NCBI RefSeq assembly: GCF_038502225.1
Contig: NC_091307.1
Coordinates: 27,781,078 to 27,845,077 of the forward strand
Source: Cherax quadricarinatus
Taxonomy: Eukaryota > Arthropoda > Malacostraca > Decapoda > Parastacidae
Direction of reading: 5' to 3'
Length of the DNA: 64,000 nucleotides
Part shown: piece by piece, positions 11,205-29,205 of the stretch
How the letters are laid out: every line of letters starts with the position of its first letter
Position numbering within the stretch: position 1 is the first letter of the stretch
Position numbers and translations under genes: made by a program
Notes under the pieces: generated by a model
Seen by the model: only the letters and a program-made list of their open reading frames with translations
Told to the model about the DNA's origin: nothing
Database searches by the model: none

Positions 11205-11465
11205 AAGGTAATGAGAGTAAGAAAAAGTCTAGGCAATGAAAAAATTAATATTTGATTGGGAGGAGGAAGCAATTGTATTTGCTGATTTGGGAGAGGATGT
11301 GTCTATAGATGGGTGTGTGAAATATGAGGTGACTCATAGAATAGAGAAGTAAAAATGTAGGTGGGGAGTGTTGAAGCATCTTTGAAAAGAAATGTTTATC
11401 ATTAGATGCAAAACTGGGAATTACTGTATATCAGAGTGTAAGAATGAGGGAGGCATGATCAAGTG
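11205..11465 (+). mobile_element. Old sense-strand LINE fragment
   Basis: The + strand translates in broken frames to KVMRV...LGNEKINI, DVSIDGC and VTHRIE, matching the region after the RT active site of the local LINEs. Heavily diverged. The preceding 10868-11204 shows no recognisable feature. Confidence 0.6.
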
Positions 11466-11477
11466 ATTTCTATAGTA

Positions 11478-12842
11478 CAGTGGACCCTCATTTTTCGTAA
11501 GGCTCAAAAGTTGTACTTTTCGGAAATCGTAACATTTTTTCATCAGAACATTGACTTACAAATCGTTGTTTGACTCGCAAATAGTCATTCGTCTGGGACG
11601 CGTACACTCAGCCCCGAGCCGCCTCACACTCCATTACCAGCCAGTGTACCATTGTTTATCAGTGAGTGAGGATGATCTCACGAGTTCATATGATACATTT
11701 CATAATATTCCATTTGTTTTAGTGCTTTCAACTGCTAAATAAGTCACCATGGCTCCAAAGAAAGCTTCTAGTGCCAGCCCTTTGGTAAAGAATGTGAGGA
11801 ACACACAATTTAAGAAAAAGTTTGTAGAAAAATACAAAAGTGGTGGTGGTAGAGTGGTAGCAATTGTGATAGTGGTAGAGGGTGGTAGTGATGATGGTAG
11901 AGGGTGCTAGCAGTTATGATAGTGGTAGAGGGTGGTAGTTATGGTGGTAGAGGATGGTAGTGGTTGTGATAGTGGTAGAGGGTGGTAGTGATGGTGGTAG
12001 GTGGTGGTAATGATGGTGGTAGCAATTGTGATAGCGGTAGAGGGTGGTAGTGGTTGTGATGGTGGTAGAGGATGCCTTCTTCAGTGATTCAGCAATTCTG
12101 CTAACTCCTCCAATGTTGTTGGAGTTATATAGGGCAACAGAAAACACCAGCGCCTCAGCTGCTGCTTCACCACCATTATGGATGGCTTATGCTCTCAGTG
12201 GCCCTTATACACCCAACAACAACAACACAACACCTCTTGTGACATTCATAAGGACTTTTATTCATTCTAGAGTATATTCCATGTTTCTATGTTATTAATA
12301 TTGTTTATTATGTCATATTAGTTGAATTGTGATAGATAAATAAGCTGTAGAGTTGATATTAGTGTCATATTCTCCAACAATAAACTCTCCTCCCCTCCCT
12401 CTGCCCCATCTGCCATACACCAAGAGTCTTCAGTGAAAGTAAGTGTGATGTTAAATGTTCATTTATACATTTTATTAGTGCTTTACATTTATTTGGCATT
12501 CATTTCTGCATATAAATCTATAAGCTAGGGAAGTGACCTAGAGTCCTTATGGAGGGGGATTCCCCTTCCAAACAATAACTTCTCTTCCCTCTCTCCTCCT
12601 CCCTGTCTTCCATTTATCAACAACAGCCTTCAATAAAGGTAACTGTCATGTTGAATGTTCATTCTTTTGTGCATGTAAATCTATAGGTAAAAAAAAATTT
12701 TTTGTTGATACTTCTGGGTGTTTGGAACGAATTAATTGGATTTACATTATATCTTATGGGGAAAATGGATTCGCAAATCGTCAATTTCGATAATAGCCGC
12801 ACTCCCTGGAACAGATTAATTACGAAAAACGAGGGTCCACTG
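11478..12842 (+). mobile_element. Tigger-like transposon, internally deleted, with minisatellite
   Basis: Inverted ends CAGTGGACCCTCATTTTTCG (11478) and CGAAAAACGAGGGTCCACTG (12842) are flanked by TA on both sides. An ATG at 11749 starts MAPKKASSASPLVKNV..., closely like the start of the Tigger transposase at 26700 (MGPKKASSANP). After about 33 codons it runs into a GGTGGTAGA minisatellite and the transposase body is gone. Non-autonomous. Confidence 0.85.
11840..12075. repeat. GGTGGTAGAG minisatellite
   Basis: Tandem units of the type 'ggtggtagagggtggtagtg(at)', about 20-24 bp with variants, inside the deleted Tigger-like element. Confidence 0.85.
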
Positions 12843-12916
12843 TACAACTTCTTAGCAGCTCTGTTTCTAAAAGAAAAAGTAATCTTTACTTTCACCACTC
12901 TACCCTGTGTAGTTTT

Positions 12917-15470
<2,554 letters not shown>

Positions 15471-15487
15471 CTCATATATATATATAC

Positions 15488-15570
<83 letters not shown>

Positions 15571-15572
15571 TT
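15471..15572. repeat. (TA)n microsatellite with poly-T at LINE 3' end
   Basis: About 80 bp of TA with two TACA interruptions, then about 20 T, immediately before the next LINE 3' terminus. Confidence 0.95.
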
Positions 15573-15938
15573 TTCAACAAGTTGGCCGTCTCCCACCGAG
15601 GCAGGGTGACCCAAAAAAGAAAGAAAATCCCCAAAAAGAAAATACCTTCATCATCATTCAACACTTTCATCACACTCGCACATTATCACTGTTTTTGCAG
15701 AGGTGCTCAGAATACAACAGTCTAGAACCATACGCATATAAAGATACATTTCCATTTCCAGGACTCAAGTCCGACTATATGAAAATAACCGGTTTCCCTG
15801 AATCCCTTCACTAAATATTACCCTGCTCACACTCCAACAGATCGTCAGGTCCCAAGTACCATTCGTCTCCATTCACTCCTATCTAACACGCTCACGCACG
15901 CTTGCTGGAAGTCCAAGCCCCTTACCCACAAAACCTCC
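15573..15938 (-). mobile_element. LINE 3'-end fragment, subfamily 1
   Basis: 3' terminus, a 3' UTR lacking a ~70 bp internal segment (after 'cgcatataaagatacat' it jumps to 'ttccatttccaggactcaag') and the last ~70 bases of coding sequence. It stops at a TA array. Confidence 0.9.
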
Positions 15939-16085
<147 letters not shown>

Positions 16086-16087
<2 letters not shown>

Positions 16088-16373
16088 CAACAAGTTGGCC
16101 GTCTCCCACCGAGGCAGGGTGACCCAAAAAAGAAAGAAAATCCCCAAAAAGAAAATACCTTCATCATCATTCAACACTTTCACCACACTCGCACATTATC
16201 ACTGTTTTTGCAGAGGTGCTCAGAATACAACAGTCTAGAACCATACGCATATAAAGATACACAACATATCCCTCCAAACTGCCAATATCCCAAACCCCTC
16301 CTTTAAAGTGCAGGCATTGTACTTCCCATTTCCAGGACTCAAGTCCGACTATATGAAAATAACCGGTTTCCCT
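16086..16373 (-). mobile_element. LINE 3'-UTR fragment, subfamily 1
   Basis: 3' terminus and 3' UTR only, ending at 'ggtttccctgaatt' where a subfamily 2 LINE tail begins. It shares rare variants with 15573-15938 (ccttcatcatc, agtctagaaccatacgcata), so the two are sister copies or a local duplication. Confidence 0.88.
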
Positions 16374-16629
16374 GAATTATTTTTTATTATCACACTGGCC
16401 GATTCCCACCAAGGCAGGGTGGCCCCGAAAAAGAAAAACTTTCACCATCATTCACTCCATCACTGTCTTGCCAGAAGGGTGCTTTACACTACAGTTTTTA
16501 AACTGCAACATTAACACCCCTCCTTCAGAGTGCAGGGACTGTACTTCCCATCTCCAGGACTCAAGTCCGGCCTGCCGGTTTCCCTGAATCCCTTCATAAA
16601 TGTTACTTTGCTCACACTCCAACAGCACG

Positions 16630-19600
16630 TCAAGTATTAAAAACCATTTGTCTCCATGCACTCCTATCAAACACGCTCACGCATGCCTGCTGGAAGTCCA
16701 AGCCCCTTGCACACAAAACCTCCTTTACCCCCTCCCTCCAACCTTTCCTAGGCCGACCCCTACCCCGCCTTCCTTCCACTACAGACTGATACACTCTTGA
16801 AGTCATTCTGTTTCGCTCCATTCTCTCTACATGTCCGAACCACCTCAACAACCCTTCCTCAGCCCTGTGGACAACAGTTTTGGTAATCCCGCACCTCCTC
16901 CTAACTTCCAAACTACGAATTCTCTGCATTATATTCACACCACACATTGCCCTCAGACATGACATCTCCACTGCCTCCAGCCTTCTCCTCGCTGCAACAT
17001 TCATCATCCACGCTTCACACCCATATAAGAGCGTTGGTAAAACTATACTCTCATACATTCCCCTCTTTGCCTCCAAGGACAAAGTTCTTTGTCTCCACAG
17101 ACTCCTAAGTGCACCACTCACTCTTTTTCCCTCATTAATTCTATGATTCACCTCATCTTTCATAGACCCATCCGCTGACACGTCCACTCCCAAATATCTG
17201 AATACGTTCACCTCCTCCATACTCTCTCCCTCCAATCTGATATTCAATCTTTCATCACCTAATCTTTTTGTTATCCTCATAACCTTACTCTTTCCTGTAT
17301 TCACCTTTAATTTTCTTCTTTTGCACACCCTACCAAATTCATCCACCAATCTCTGCAACTTCTCTTCAGAATCTCCCAAGAGCACAGTGTCATCAGCAAA
17401 GAGCAGCTGTGACAACTCCCACTTTGTGTGTGATTCTTTATCTTTTAACTCCACGCCTCTTGCCAAGACCCTCGCATTTACTTCTCTTACAACCCCATCT
17501 ATAAATATATTAACCCTTTGACTGTCGCAACCCCCAATCCTGAGGTGTCTCCTGGTGTCGCAAAATTAAAAAAAAAAAAATTATTTTTTCTTATGAAATG
17601 ATAGAGAATCTTTTCCCGATTGTAATGACACCAAAAAAACGAAATTTGATGGAAAACTGACGGAATTATGCTCTTGCGAAGTTAGCAACCTCAGCGATGT
17701 TTACAAATCGGCGATTTCGCCAACTTTGAGCCCTATTTTCAGCTAATTCCATTGCTCCAGTTGCCCAAACTCATAGCTATTTCTTTAGAACTCCATTTTT
17801 TCTATCGATTGAGTACAAGAAACTGCCCATTTACCGATTTCAACTACCTGATAATGTGGTCAGAAATTTGGAATTTGGCCAATTTCACGAAAAATAACAA
17901 TATGACAATTTCAAAATAAGGTCCAGAATGAACAATGCAGAGATTCCTGGCTCTAAAATAACATTTTCTTTGTTCATCAGTCATGTCTCCAGGCCCCTCT
18001 GATATTACTCTTGCTTTCTATTATGAATTTTTATTCAAACAAAAAATAGAAGACTTACTATTATGCAGACTACTGCAATACTGTAATAATTGTATAAATA
18101 ACATCAACCCATTTGTGACTGCATATTAGAATGGCTAATTGGACATTTATTGGACAATGGCATCATTTGTTTACTTTTGAACATTGGCAAAAATCAAACA
18201 TTTCCCCTACTTTGAGCTCCATTTCTAGGTTCTTTTTATAGTAAAATCAATCAAAATCACCTCTATTTCTATAATATGTTTTCCATTCTATGAAATGAGA
18301 CCAAGAAAATGAGAATACCACCATAAATACTATAGACCACAAATAGACCACAAAGTTGGCATTTTAATTAAAAAAAACGGTCGGAGTTTTTTTTTTCTCA
18401 TTATGCACTGCGTGCTCCAGGATTTTTTTTATATGGTGCACACTGACCACACAGACCCATTCTCTCACATGTGGGCCTACCAGCTTTCTCCTGCTTGATT
18501 TGAAACCGCTAGAATTTATGAGTATATATACGTCAAACACGGTACCTCGTAAGACGTAGATATATGGCCGCGACAGTCAAAGGGTTAAACAACCACGGTG
18601 ACATCACACATCCTTGTCTAAGGCCTACTTTTACTGGGAAAAAATTTCCCTCTTTCCTACATACTCTAACTTGAGCCTCACTATCCTCGTAAAAACTCTT
18701 CACTGCTTTCAGTAACCTACCTCCTACACCATACACTTGCAACATCTGCCACATTGTCCCCCTATCCACCCTGTCATATGCCTTTTCCAAATCCATAAAT
18801 GCCACAAAGACCTCTTTAGCCTTATCTAAATACTGTTCACTTATATGTTTCACTGTAAACACCTGGTCCACACACCCCCTACCTTTCCTAAAGCCTCCTT
18901 GTTCATCTGCTATCCTATTCTCCATCTTACTCTTAATTCTTTCAATTATAACTCTACCATACACTTTGCCAGGTATACTCAACAGACTTATCCCCCTATA
19001 ATTTTTGCACTCTCTTTTATCCCCTTTGCCTATATACAAAGGAACTATGCATGCTCTCTGCCAATCCCTAGGTACCTTACCCTCTTCCATACATTTATTA
19101 AATAATTGCACCAACCACTCCAAAACTATATCCCCACCTGCTTTTAACATTTCTATCTTTATCCCATCAATCCCAGCTGCCTTACCCCCTTTCATTTTAC
19201 CTACTGCCTCATGAACTTCCCCCACACTCAAAACTGGCTCTTCCTCACTCCTACAAGATGTTATTCCTCCTTGCCCTATACACGAAATCACAGCTTCCCT
19301 ATCTTCATCAACATTTAACAATTCCTCAAAATATTCCCTCCATCTTCCCAATACCTCTAACTCTCCATTTAATAACTCTCCTCTCCTATTTTTAACTGAC
19401 AAATCCATTTGTTCTCTAGGCTTTCTTAACTTGTTAATCTCACTCCAAAACTTTTTCTTATTTTCAACAAAATTTGTTGATAACATCTCACCCACTCTCT
19501 CATTTGCTCTCTTTTTACATTGCTTCACCACTCTCTTTTTCTCCATATACTCTTCCCTCCTTGCATCACTTCTACTTTGTAAAAACTTCTCATATGCTAA

Positions 19601-20600
19601 CTTTTTCTCCCATACTACTCTCTTTACATCATCATTCCACCAATCGCTCCTCTTCCCTCCTGCACCCACTTTCCTGTAACCACAAACTTCTGCTGAACAC
19701 TCTAACACTACATTTTTAAACCTACCCCATACCTCTTCGACCCCATTGCCTATGCTCTCATTAGCCCATCTATCCTCCAATAGCTGTTTATATCTTACCC
19801 TAACTGCCTCCTCTTTTAGTTTATAAACCTTCACCTCTCTCTTCCCTGATGCTTCTATTCTCCTTGTGTCCCATCTACCTTTTACTCTCAGTGTAGCTAC
19901 AACTAGAAAGTGATCTGATATATCTGTGGCCCCTCTATAAACATGTACATCCTGAAGTCTACTCAACAGTCTTTTATATACCAATACATAATCCAACAAA
20001 CTACTGTCATTTTGCCCTACATCATATCTTGTATACTTATTTATCCTCTTTTTCTTAAAATATGTATTACCTATAACTAAACCCCTTTCTATACAAAATT
20101 CAATCAAAGGGCTCCCATTATCATTTACACCTGGCACCCCAAACTTGACCTACCACACCCTCTCTAAAAGTTTCTCCTACTTTAGCATTCAGGTCCCCTA
20201 CCACAATTACTCTCTCACTTGGTTCAAAGGCTCCTATACATTCACTTAACATCTCCCAAAATCTCTCTCTCTCCTCTGCATTCCTCTCTTCTCCAGGTGC
20301 ATACACGCTTATTATGACCCACTTCTCACATCCAACCTTTACTTTAATCCACATAATTCTTGAATTTACACATTCATTTTCTCTTTTCTCCTTCCATAAC
20401 TGATCATTTAACATTACTGCTACCCCTTCCTTTGCTCTAACTCTCTCAGATACTCCAGATTTAATCCCATTTATTTCCCCCCACTGAAACTCTCCTACCC
20501 CCTTCAGCTTTGTTTTGCTTAGGGCCAGGACATCCAACTTCTTTTCATTCATAACATCAGCAATCATCTGTTTCTTGTCATCCGCACTACATCCACGCAC
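16630..20600 (-). pseudogene. LINE endonuclease-reverse transcriptase, nearly intact
   Basis: N-terminal endonuclease (20600 to about 19900): NVRG, LALSKTKLKG, VYAPG, GDLNAKVG and TDISDHFLV. The glutamate expected in SETKL is lysine here, so the nuclease is probably inactive. Linker KKFWSEINKLRKPRE; RT motifs AFMDLEKAYDRVD, LRQGCVMSPWLFN and LLFADDTVLLGD; C-terminal RWFGHVERM block. There is one frameshift near 20130 (between GVVGQVWGA and MPGVNDNG), and the TTAA element inserts after MSPWLFN. No in-frame ATG precedes NVRG; upstream is a TGA, so the start is unknown. Confidence 0.88.
17514..18584. mobile_element. piggyBac-like non-autonomous element with perfect TTAA duplication
   Basis: The ends CCCTTTGACTGTCGC and GCGACAGTCAAAGGG are perfect 15-bp inverted repeats, flanked by TTAA at 17510-17513 and 18585-18588. 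Removing element plus one TTAA restores the LINE (AATATATTTAA becomes continuous coding). 1071 bp, no transposase frame. TTAA target and CCC terminal bases are the signature of the piggyBac superfamily. Confidence 0.95.
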
Positions 20601-20619
20601 ATTTAAGCATCACAGTTTT

Positions 20620-21025
20620 ATAAAGTTTTTCTTCTCTTTTTTAGTAAATGTCTACAGGAGAAGGGGTTACTAGCCCATTGCTCCCGGCATTTTAGTCGCC
20701 TCATACAACACGCATGGCTTACGGAGGAAAGATTTTTTTCCACTTCCCCATGGACAATAGAAGAAATAAAGAAGAACAAGAGCTTTTTAGAAAAAGGAGA
20801 AAAAACCTAGATGTATGTATATATATATGCATGTGCGTGTCTGTGAAGTGTGACCAAAGTGTAAGTAGGAGTAGCAAGATATCCCTGTTATCTAGCGTGT
20901 TTATGAGACAGAAAAAGAAACCAGCAATCCTACCATCATGCAAAACAGTTACAGTTTTTTGTTTCACAGTCATCTGGCAGGACGGTAGTACTTCCCTGGG
21001 TGGTTGCTGTCTACCAACCTACTAC
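20620..21025 (-). other. LINE 5' UTR
   Basis: Non-coding leader of the subfamily 2 LINE, reading from 21025 down. It contains a potential hairpin GTGAAAC...GTTTTGC, enclosed by GTCCTGCC...GGTAGGAT, and later the 'gggctagtaacccc' hairpin block. The same sequence, without the coding region, forms the body of the short chimeric elements. Confidence 0.8.
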
Positions 21026-21027
21026 CT

Positions 21028-21076
21028 ACAGTAATTTAATACTACAGTAATTTAATACTACAGTAATTTAATACTA
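21028..21076. repeat. 16-bp tandem repeat
   Basis: Three copies of 'cagtaatttaatacta' directly beyond the LINE 5' end. 21077-21210 has no recognisable feature. Confidence 0.85.
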
Positions 21077-21208
21077 AACAAATGCAGTGAATATATTTTT
21101 TTCGTTAGGTTCAGAATGATTTGGGCAAAATTATTGCATGCACAAATTTTCACTTGTCCTATATGGCAAGATGAGGGTTGCTATTTAAACCAAGATCGCA
21201 AGTTCTGC

Positions 21209-21210
<2 letters not shown>

Positions 21211-21269
<59 letters not shown>

Positions 21270-21300
21270 TTTGTTTGTGTGTGTGTTTGTGTGTATTTTT
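21211..21300. repeat. (TG)n / (TTTG) microsatellite at LINE 3' end
   Basis: About 55 bp of pure TG followed by TTTG variants and poly-T, at the 3' side of the LINE 21301-23845. Confidence 0.95.
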
Positions 21301-23845
21301 TTTTTTCAACAAGTCGGCCGTCTCCCACCGAGGCAGGGTGACCCAAAAAAGAAAGAAAATCCCCAAAAAGAAAATACTTTCATCATCATTCAACACTTTC
21401 ACCACACTCGCACCTACTTTTACCGGGAAGTATTCTCACGCTCTTCTACACACCCTAACCTGAGCCTCACTATCCTCATAAAAGCTCTTTACAGCATTTA
21501 GTAACTTACCACCTATTCCATATACTTGCAACATCTGCCACATTGCTCCTCTATCCACTATCATATGCCTTTTCTAAATCCATAAATGCAATAAAAACTT
21601 CCCTACCTTTATCTAAATACTGTTCACATATATGCTTCAATGTAAACACTTGATCTACACATCCCCTACCCACTCTGAAGCCTCCCTGCTCATCAGCAAT
21701 CCTACATTCTGTCTTACCTCTAATTCTTTCAATTATAACCCTACCGTATACTTTTCCTGGTATACTCAGTAAACTTATTCCTCTATAATTTTTACATTCT
21801 CTTTTGTCCCCTTTCCCTTTATATAAAGGGACTATACATGCTCTCCGCCAATCCCTAGGTACCTTCCCCTCTTTCATACATTTATTAAATAAAAGTACCA
21901 ACCACTCCAACACTATATCTCCCCCTGCTATTAACATTTTTGTCATGATCCCATCAGTTCCAGCTGCTTTACCCCCTTTCATTCTACGAAATGCCTCATG
22001 TACCTCCACCACACTTACATTGTGCTCTTCTTCACTCCTAAAAGATGGTATACCTCCTTTGCCAGTGCATGAAATTACCGCCTCCCTTTCTTCCTCAACA
22101 TTTAAAAGTTCCTCAAAATATTCTCGCCATCTACCCAATACCTCCATCTCCCCATCTACTAACTCCCCTACTCTGTTTTTAACTGACAAATCCATATTTT
22201 CCCTAGGCTTTCTTAACTTGTTTAACTCACTCCAAAATTTTTTCTTATTTTCATTAAAATTTCTTGACAGTGCCTCTCCCACTCTATCATCTGCTCTCCT
22301 TTTGCACTCTCTCACCACTCTCTTTACCTTTCTTTTACTCTCCATATACTCTGCTCTTCTTATAACACTTCTGCTTTGTAAAAACCTCTCATAAGCTACA
22401 TTTTTCTCTTTTATCACACCCTTTCCTTCATCATTCCACCAATCACTCCTCTTTCCTCCTGCCCCCACCCTCCTATAACCACAAACTTCTGCCCCACATT
22501 CTAATACTGCATTTTTAAAACTATTCCAACCCTCTTCAACCCCCCCACTACTCATCTTTGCACTAGCCCACCTTTCTGCCAATAGTCGCTTGTATCTCAC
22601 CCGAACTTCCTCCTCCCTTAGTTTATACACTTTCACCTCCCTCTTACTTGTTGTTGCCACCTTCCTCTTTTCCCATCTACCTCTTACTCTAACTGTAGCT
22701 ACAACTAAATAATGATCCGATATATCAGTTGCCCCTCTATAAACATGTACATCCTGGAGCCTACCCATCAACCTTTTATCCACCAATACATAATCGAACA
22801 AACTACTTTCATTACGTGCTACATCATACCTTGTATATTTATTTATCCTCTTTTTCATAAAATATGTATTACTTATTACCAAATTTCTTTCTACACATAG
22901 CTCAATTAAAGGCTCCCCATTTACATTTACCCCTGGCACCCCAAATTTACCTACTACTCCCTCCATAACATTTTTACCCACTTTAACATTGAAATCCCCA
23001 ACCACCATTACTCTCACACTTGATTCAAAACTCCCCACGCATTCACTTAACATTTCCCAGAATCTTTCTCTCTCCTCTACACTTTTCTCTTCTCCAGGTG
23101 CATACACGCTTACTATAACCCACTTTTCACATCCAATCTTTATTTTACTCCACATAATCCTTGAATTTATACATTTATAGTCCCTCTTTTCCTGCCATAG
23201 CTTATCCTTCAACATTATTGCTACTCCTTCTTTAGCTCTAACTCTATTTGAAACCCCTGACCTAATCCCATTTATTCCTCTCCATTGAAACTCTCCCACA
23301 CCCTTCAGCTTTGTTTCACTTAAAGCCAGGACATCCAGTTTCTTCTCATTCATAACATCCACAATCATCTCTTTCTTATCATCTGCACAACATCCACGCA
23401 CATTCAAACTTCCCACTTTGACAATTTTCTTCTTCTTATTCTTTTTAGTAATCTTTACAGGAAAAGGGGTTACTAGCCCATTGTTCCCGGCATTTTAGTT
23501 GACTTTTACAACACGCATGGCTTACGGAGGAAAGATTCTTATTCCACTTCCCCATGGATATAAAAGGAAAAGTAATAAGACCAAGAACTATTAAGATAAA
23601 ATCAAAGAAAACTCAGATGAGTGTGTATAAATAAATGTGTACATGTATGTGTAGTGTGACCTAAGTGTAAGTAGAAGTAGCAAGACATGCCTGTAATCTT
23701 GCATATTTATGAGACAGACAAAAGACATCAGCAATCCTACCATCATGTAAAACAATCACAGGCTTCGTTTTACACTCACTTGGCAGAACGGTAGTACCTC
23801 CCTGGGTGGTTGCTGTCTACCAACCTACTACTACTACATACATAC
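21301..23845 (-). mobile_element. RTE-like LINE, subfamily 1, both ends present, internal deletion
   Basis: The first ~110 bases are the LINE 3' terminus. At about 21412 the 3' UTR ('ccacactcgc') jumps into the RT region ('acctacttttaccggg'), losing the RT C-terminus and most of the 3' UTR. The rest is colinear up to the complete 5' UTR, which ends near 23838 at 'gtaggttggtagacagcaac'. About 1.1 kb is missing compared with full-length copies. Confidence 0.9.
21551..23416 (-). pseudogene. LINE endonuclease-reverse transcriptase, 621-codon open part
   Basis: Best endonuclease in the window: LNVRG, LALSETKLKG (catalytic Glu kept), VYAPG, GDFNVKVG and DISDHYLVVAT. Linker KKFWSELNKLRKPRE, then RT to AFMDLEKAYD, where a 2-bp deletion at about 21558 ('tccactatcat' against 'tccactctatcat') ends the frame. 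The remaining RT motifs B and C are lost or out of frame because of the internal deletion. The frame has no ATG before LNVRG. It stays open upstream through a lysine-rich stretch to a TAA about 40 codons earlier, so initiation is unusual or at GTG/CTG. Confidence 0.88.
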
Positions 23846-23867
23846 ATATATATATACAGCGTTTAAA

Positions 23868-24333
23868 TCTGTAGGGGAAGGAAGGCGGGGTAGGGGTCGT
23901 CCTTGAAAAGGTTGAAAGGAAGGGATAAGGGAGGTTTTGTGGGCGAGGAGCTTGGACTTCCAGCAGGCGTGCATGAGCGTGTTCAATAGGAGTGAATGGA
24001 GATGAATGGTATTTGGGACCTGGCGATCTGTTGGAGTGTGAGCAGGGTAATATTTAGTGAAGGGATTCAGGGAAACCGGTTATTTTTATATAGCCGGACT
24101 TGAGTACTGGAAATGGGAAGTACAATGCCTGCACTCTAAAGGAAGGGTTCGGGATATTAGCAGATTGGAGGGATGTGTATCTTTATACGTATATGCTTCT
24201 AAACTGTTGTGTTCTAAGCACCTCTTCAAAAACATTGATTATGTGTGAGTGAGGTGAAAGTGTTGAATGATGATGAAAGTATTTTCTTTTTAGGGATTTT
24301 CTTTCTTTTTGGGTCACCCTGCCTCGGTGGGAG
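23868..24333 (+). mobile_element. LINE 3'-end fragment, subfamily 1, sense strand
   Basis: Last ~150 bases of coding sequence and the 3' UTR on +, ending 'ctcggtgggagacggccgac'. The poly-A is missing: at the bases CCGACTT the sequence passes into the next element. Confidence 0.85.
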
Positions 24334-24642
24334 ACGGCCGACTTACGACCGAGTTCGGTTCCGAGACACCGCTCGTAAGTCGAAATGGATGCAAGTCGAA
24401 CTTTACTACTGAATATCAACATAACATTTTTGTAATGACTTTATTTTATTGTTTTATTTTGGTATTTCATGTTTTACTGTACTTTTTATGCTGTTAGTAC
24501 TGTATTTTATACTATAAGGTTTAGGATAAACACTGTGTACAACACAAACGCTTGTTTATTTCTCAGAAATTTGGCATAAAAAACACGGTCGTAAGTCGAG
24601 TCGTCGTATGTCTGGTAGGTCGTAAGTCGGATGGTAGGTGTA
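24333..24642. mobile_element. MITE-like element with GTAAGTCG ends
   Basis: The right end reads ...GTCGTAAGTCGGATGGTAGGTG. The left side has the inverse CGACTTACGACC at the LINE junction. No coding sequence; the outermost left bases are missing. Confidence 0.6.
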
Positions 24643-24644
24643 TA

Positions 24645-28412
<3,768 letters not shown>

Positions 28413-29205
28413 GCTTTACTGTCTCTTAAAGAGACACTGAAGTGGGTTGGCTCCAACTGGCTGCCTGCTTCACACCACTGCCTAACTCTCCACGCACCTA
28501 GTCCTTGTGTTCACAATGTTCTTTTTATCACCTTGTCTTGTCTCTGGATATTAACCATGGTATGAAAAAGGAATACTAGTAATACTGGAGGTGCTAAGAC
28601 AAGGACTAAAAGTGAGTGAGTGTTTATAAAAGAAAAACAAGAAAACTGTGAAGAAATCATAGCTCCAACCATTGTATCAGCTAGGTTTTGGGTATGTATC
28701 ATACAATTTTCTTTTACAATGGTTTTGTTGGCATATATGTTATGGGCACATAAATAGTACATTATGCAAATTTAACCTTGGATAACCCATTCAAGTCACA
28801 CATTGTACACATGTTCAAGAGAAAACTTTGCTACGTCCTTCTTGAATGTGGCGAGGTTTAGACTCTTGAACATGTGCACAAAGTGTAGGGTAACAGGAAA
28901 TCTCTCCACACATTTCTAAATCAACAAGAAACATCTACAGTTTGAATTGTCAAAAACATAATTGACAATTTAAAAATTGAAAAATTTTGATGGCTTTCTT
29001 TAGGGTGTTATAGCACATAACTCAATTTTTCCCTTATGTTGTTCACTCCACCTGTCATATTTTCACTTATAGCTCTGTTTTTCTGGAACCTAACTGACAT
29101 GAAAGGTGGTTGTCTACTGTACCATGACCAAAATAGTTTGTGAGCTATATAATAATTAATGTTTTTTACTAGTGATGTATATTGCTGACTCTTTGTATTC
29201 CACAG
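28413..29205 (+). other. DCLK intron, mostly unassigned; contains an inverted repeat
   Basis: No transposon is recognised. Positions 28799-28822 and 28863-28885 form an imperfect inverted repeat (21 of 23 pairs around 'cacatgttcaagag') with a ~40-base loop. 29191-29205 is the splice acceptor of the next exon. Confidence 0.5.

Larger units (their letters stand above)
16374..21025 (-). mobile_element. Full-length RTE-like LINE, subfamily 2, with nested TTAA element
   Basis: It extends from the subfamily 2 3' terminus (ATTATTTT tail, 16374) through RT, linker and endonuclease to the ~400 bp 5' UTR, ending at 'gtaggttggtagacagcaac' near 21025. Without the nested 1071 bp element the LINE is about 3.6 kb, a normal size for RTE elements. 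It is one of two copies in the window that keep the 5' UTR. Confidence 0.92.

Noticed and set aside
20620..21025. HDV-like or hammerhead ribozyme at the LINE 5' end
   Set aside because: The strand order and pairing needed for either fold were not found, only the nested hairpins reported above.
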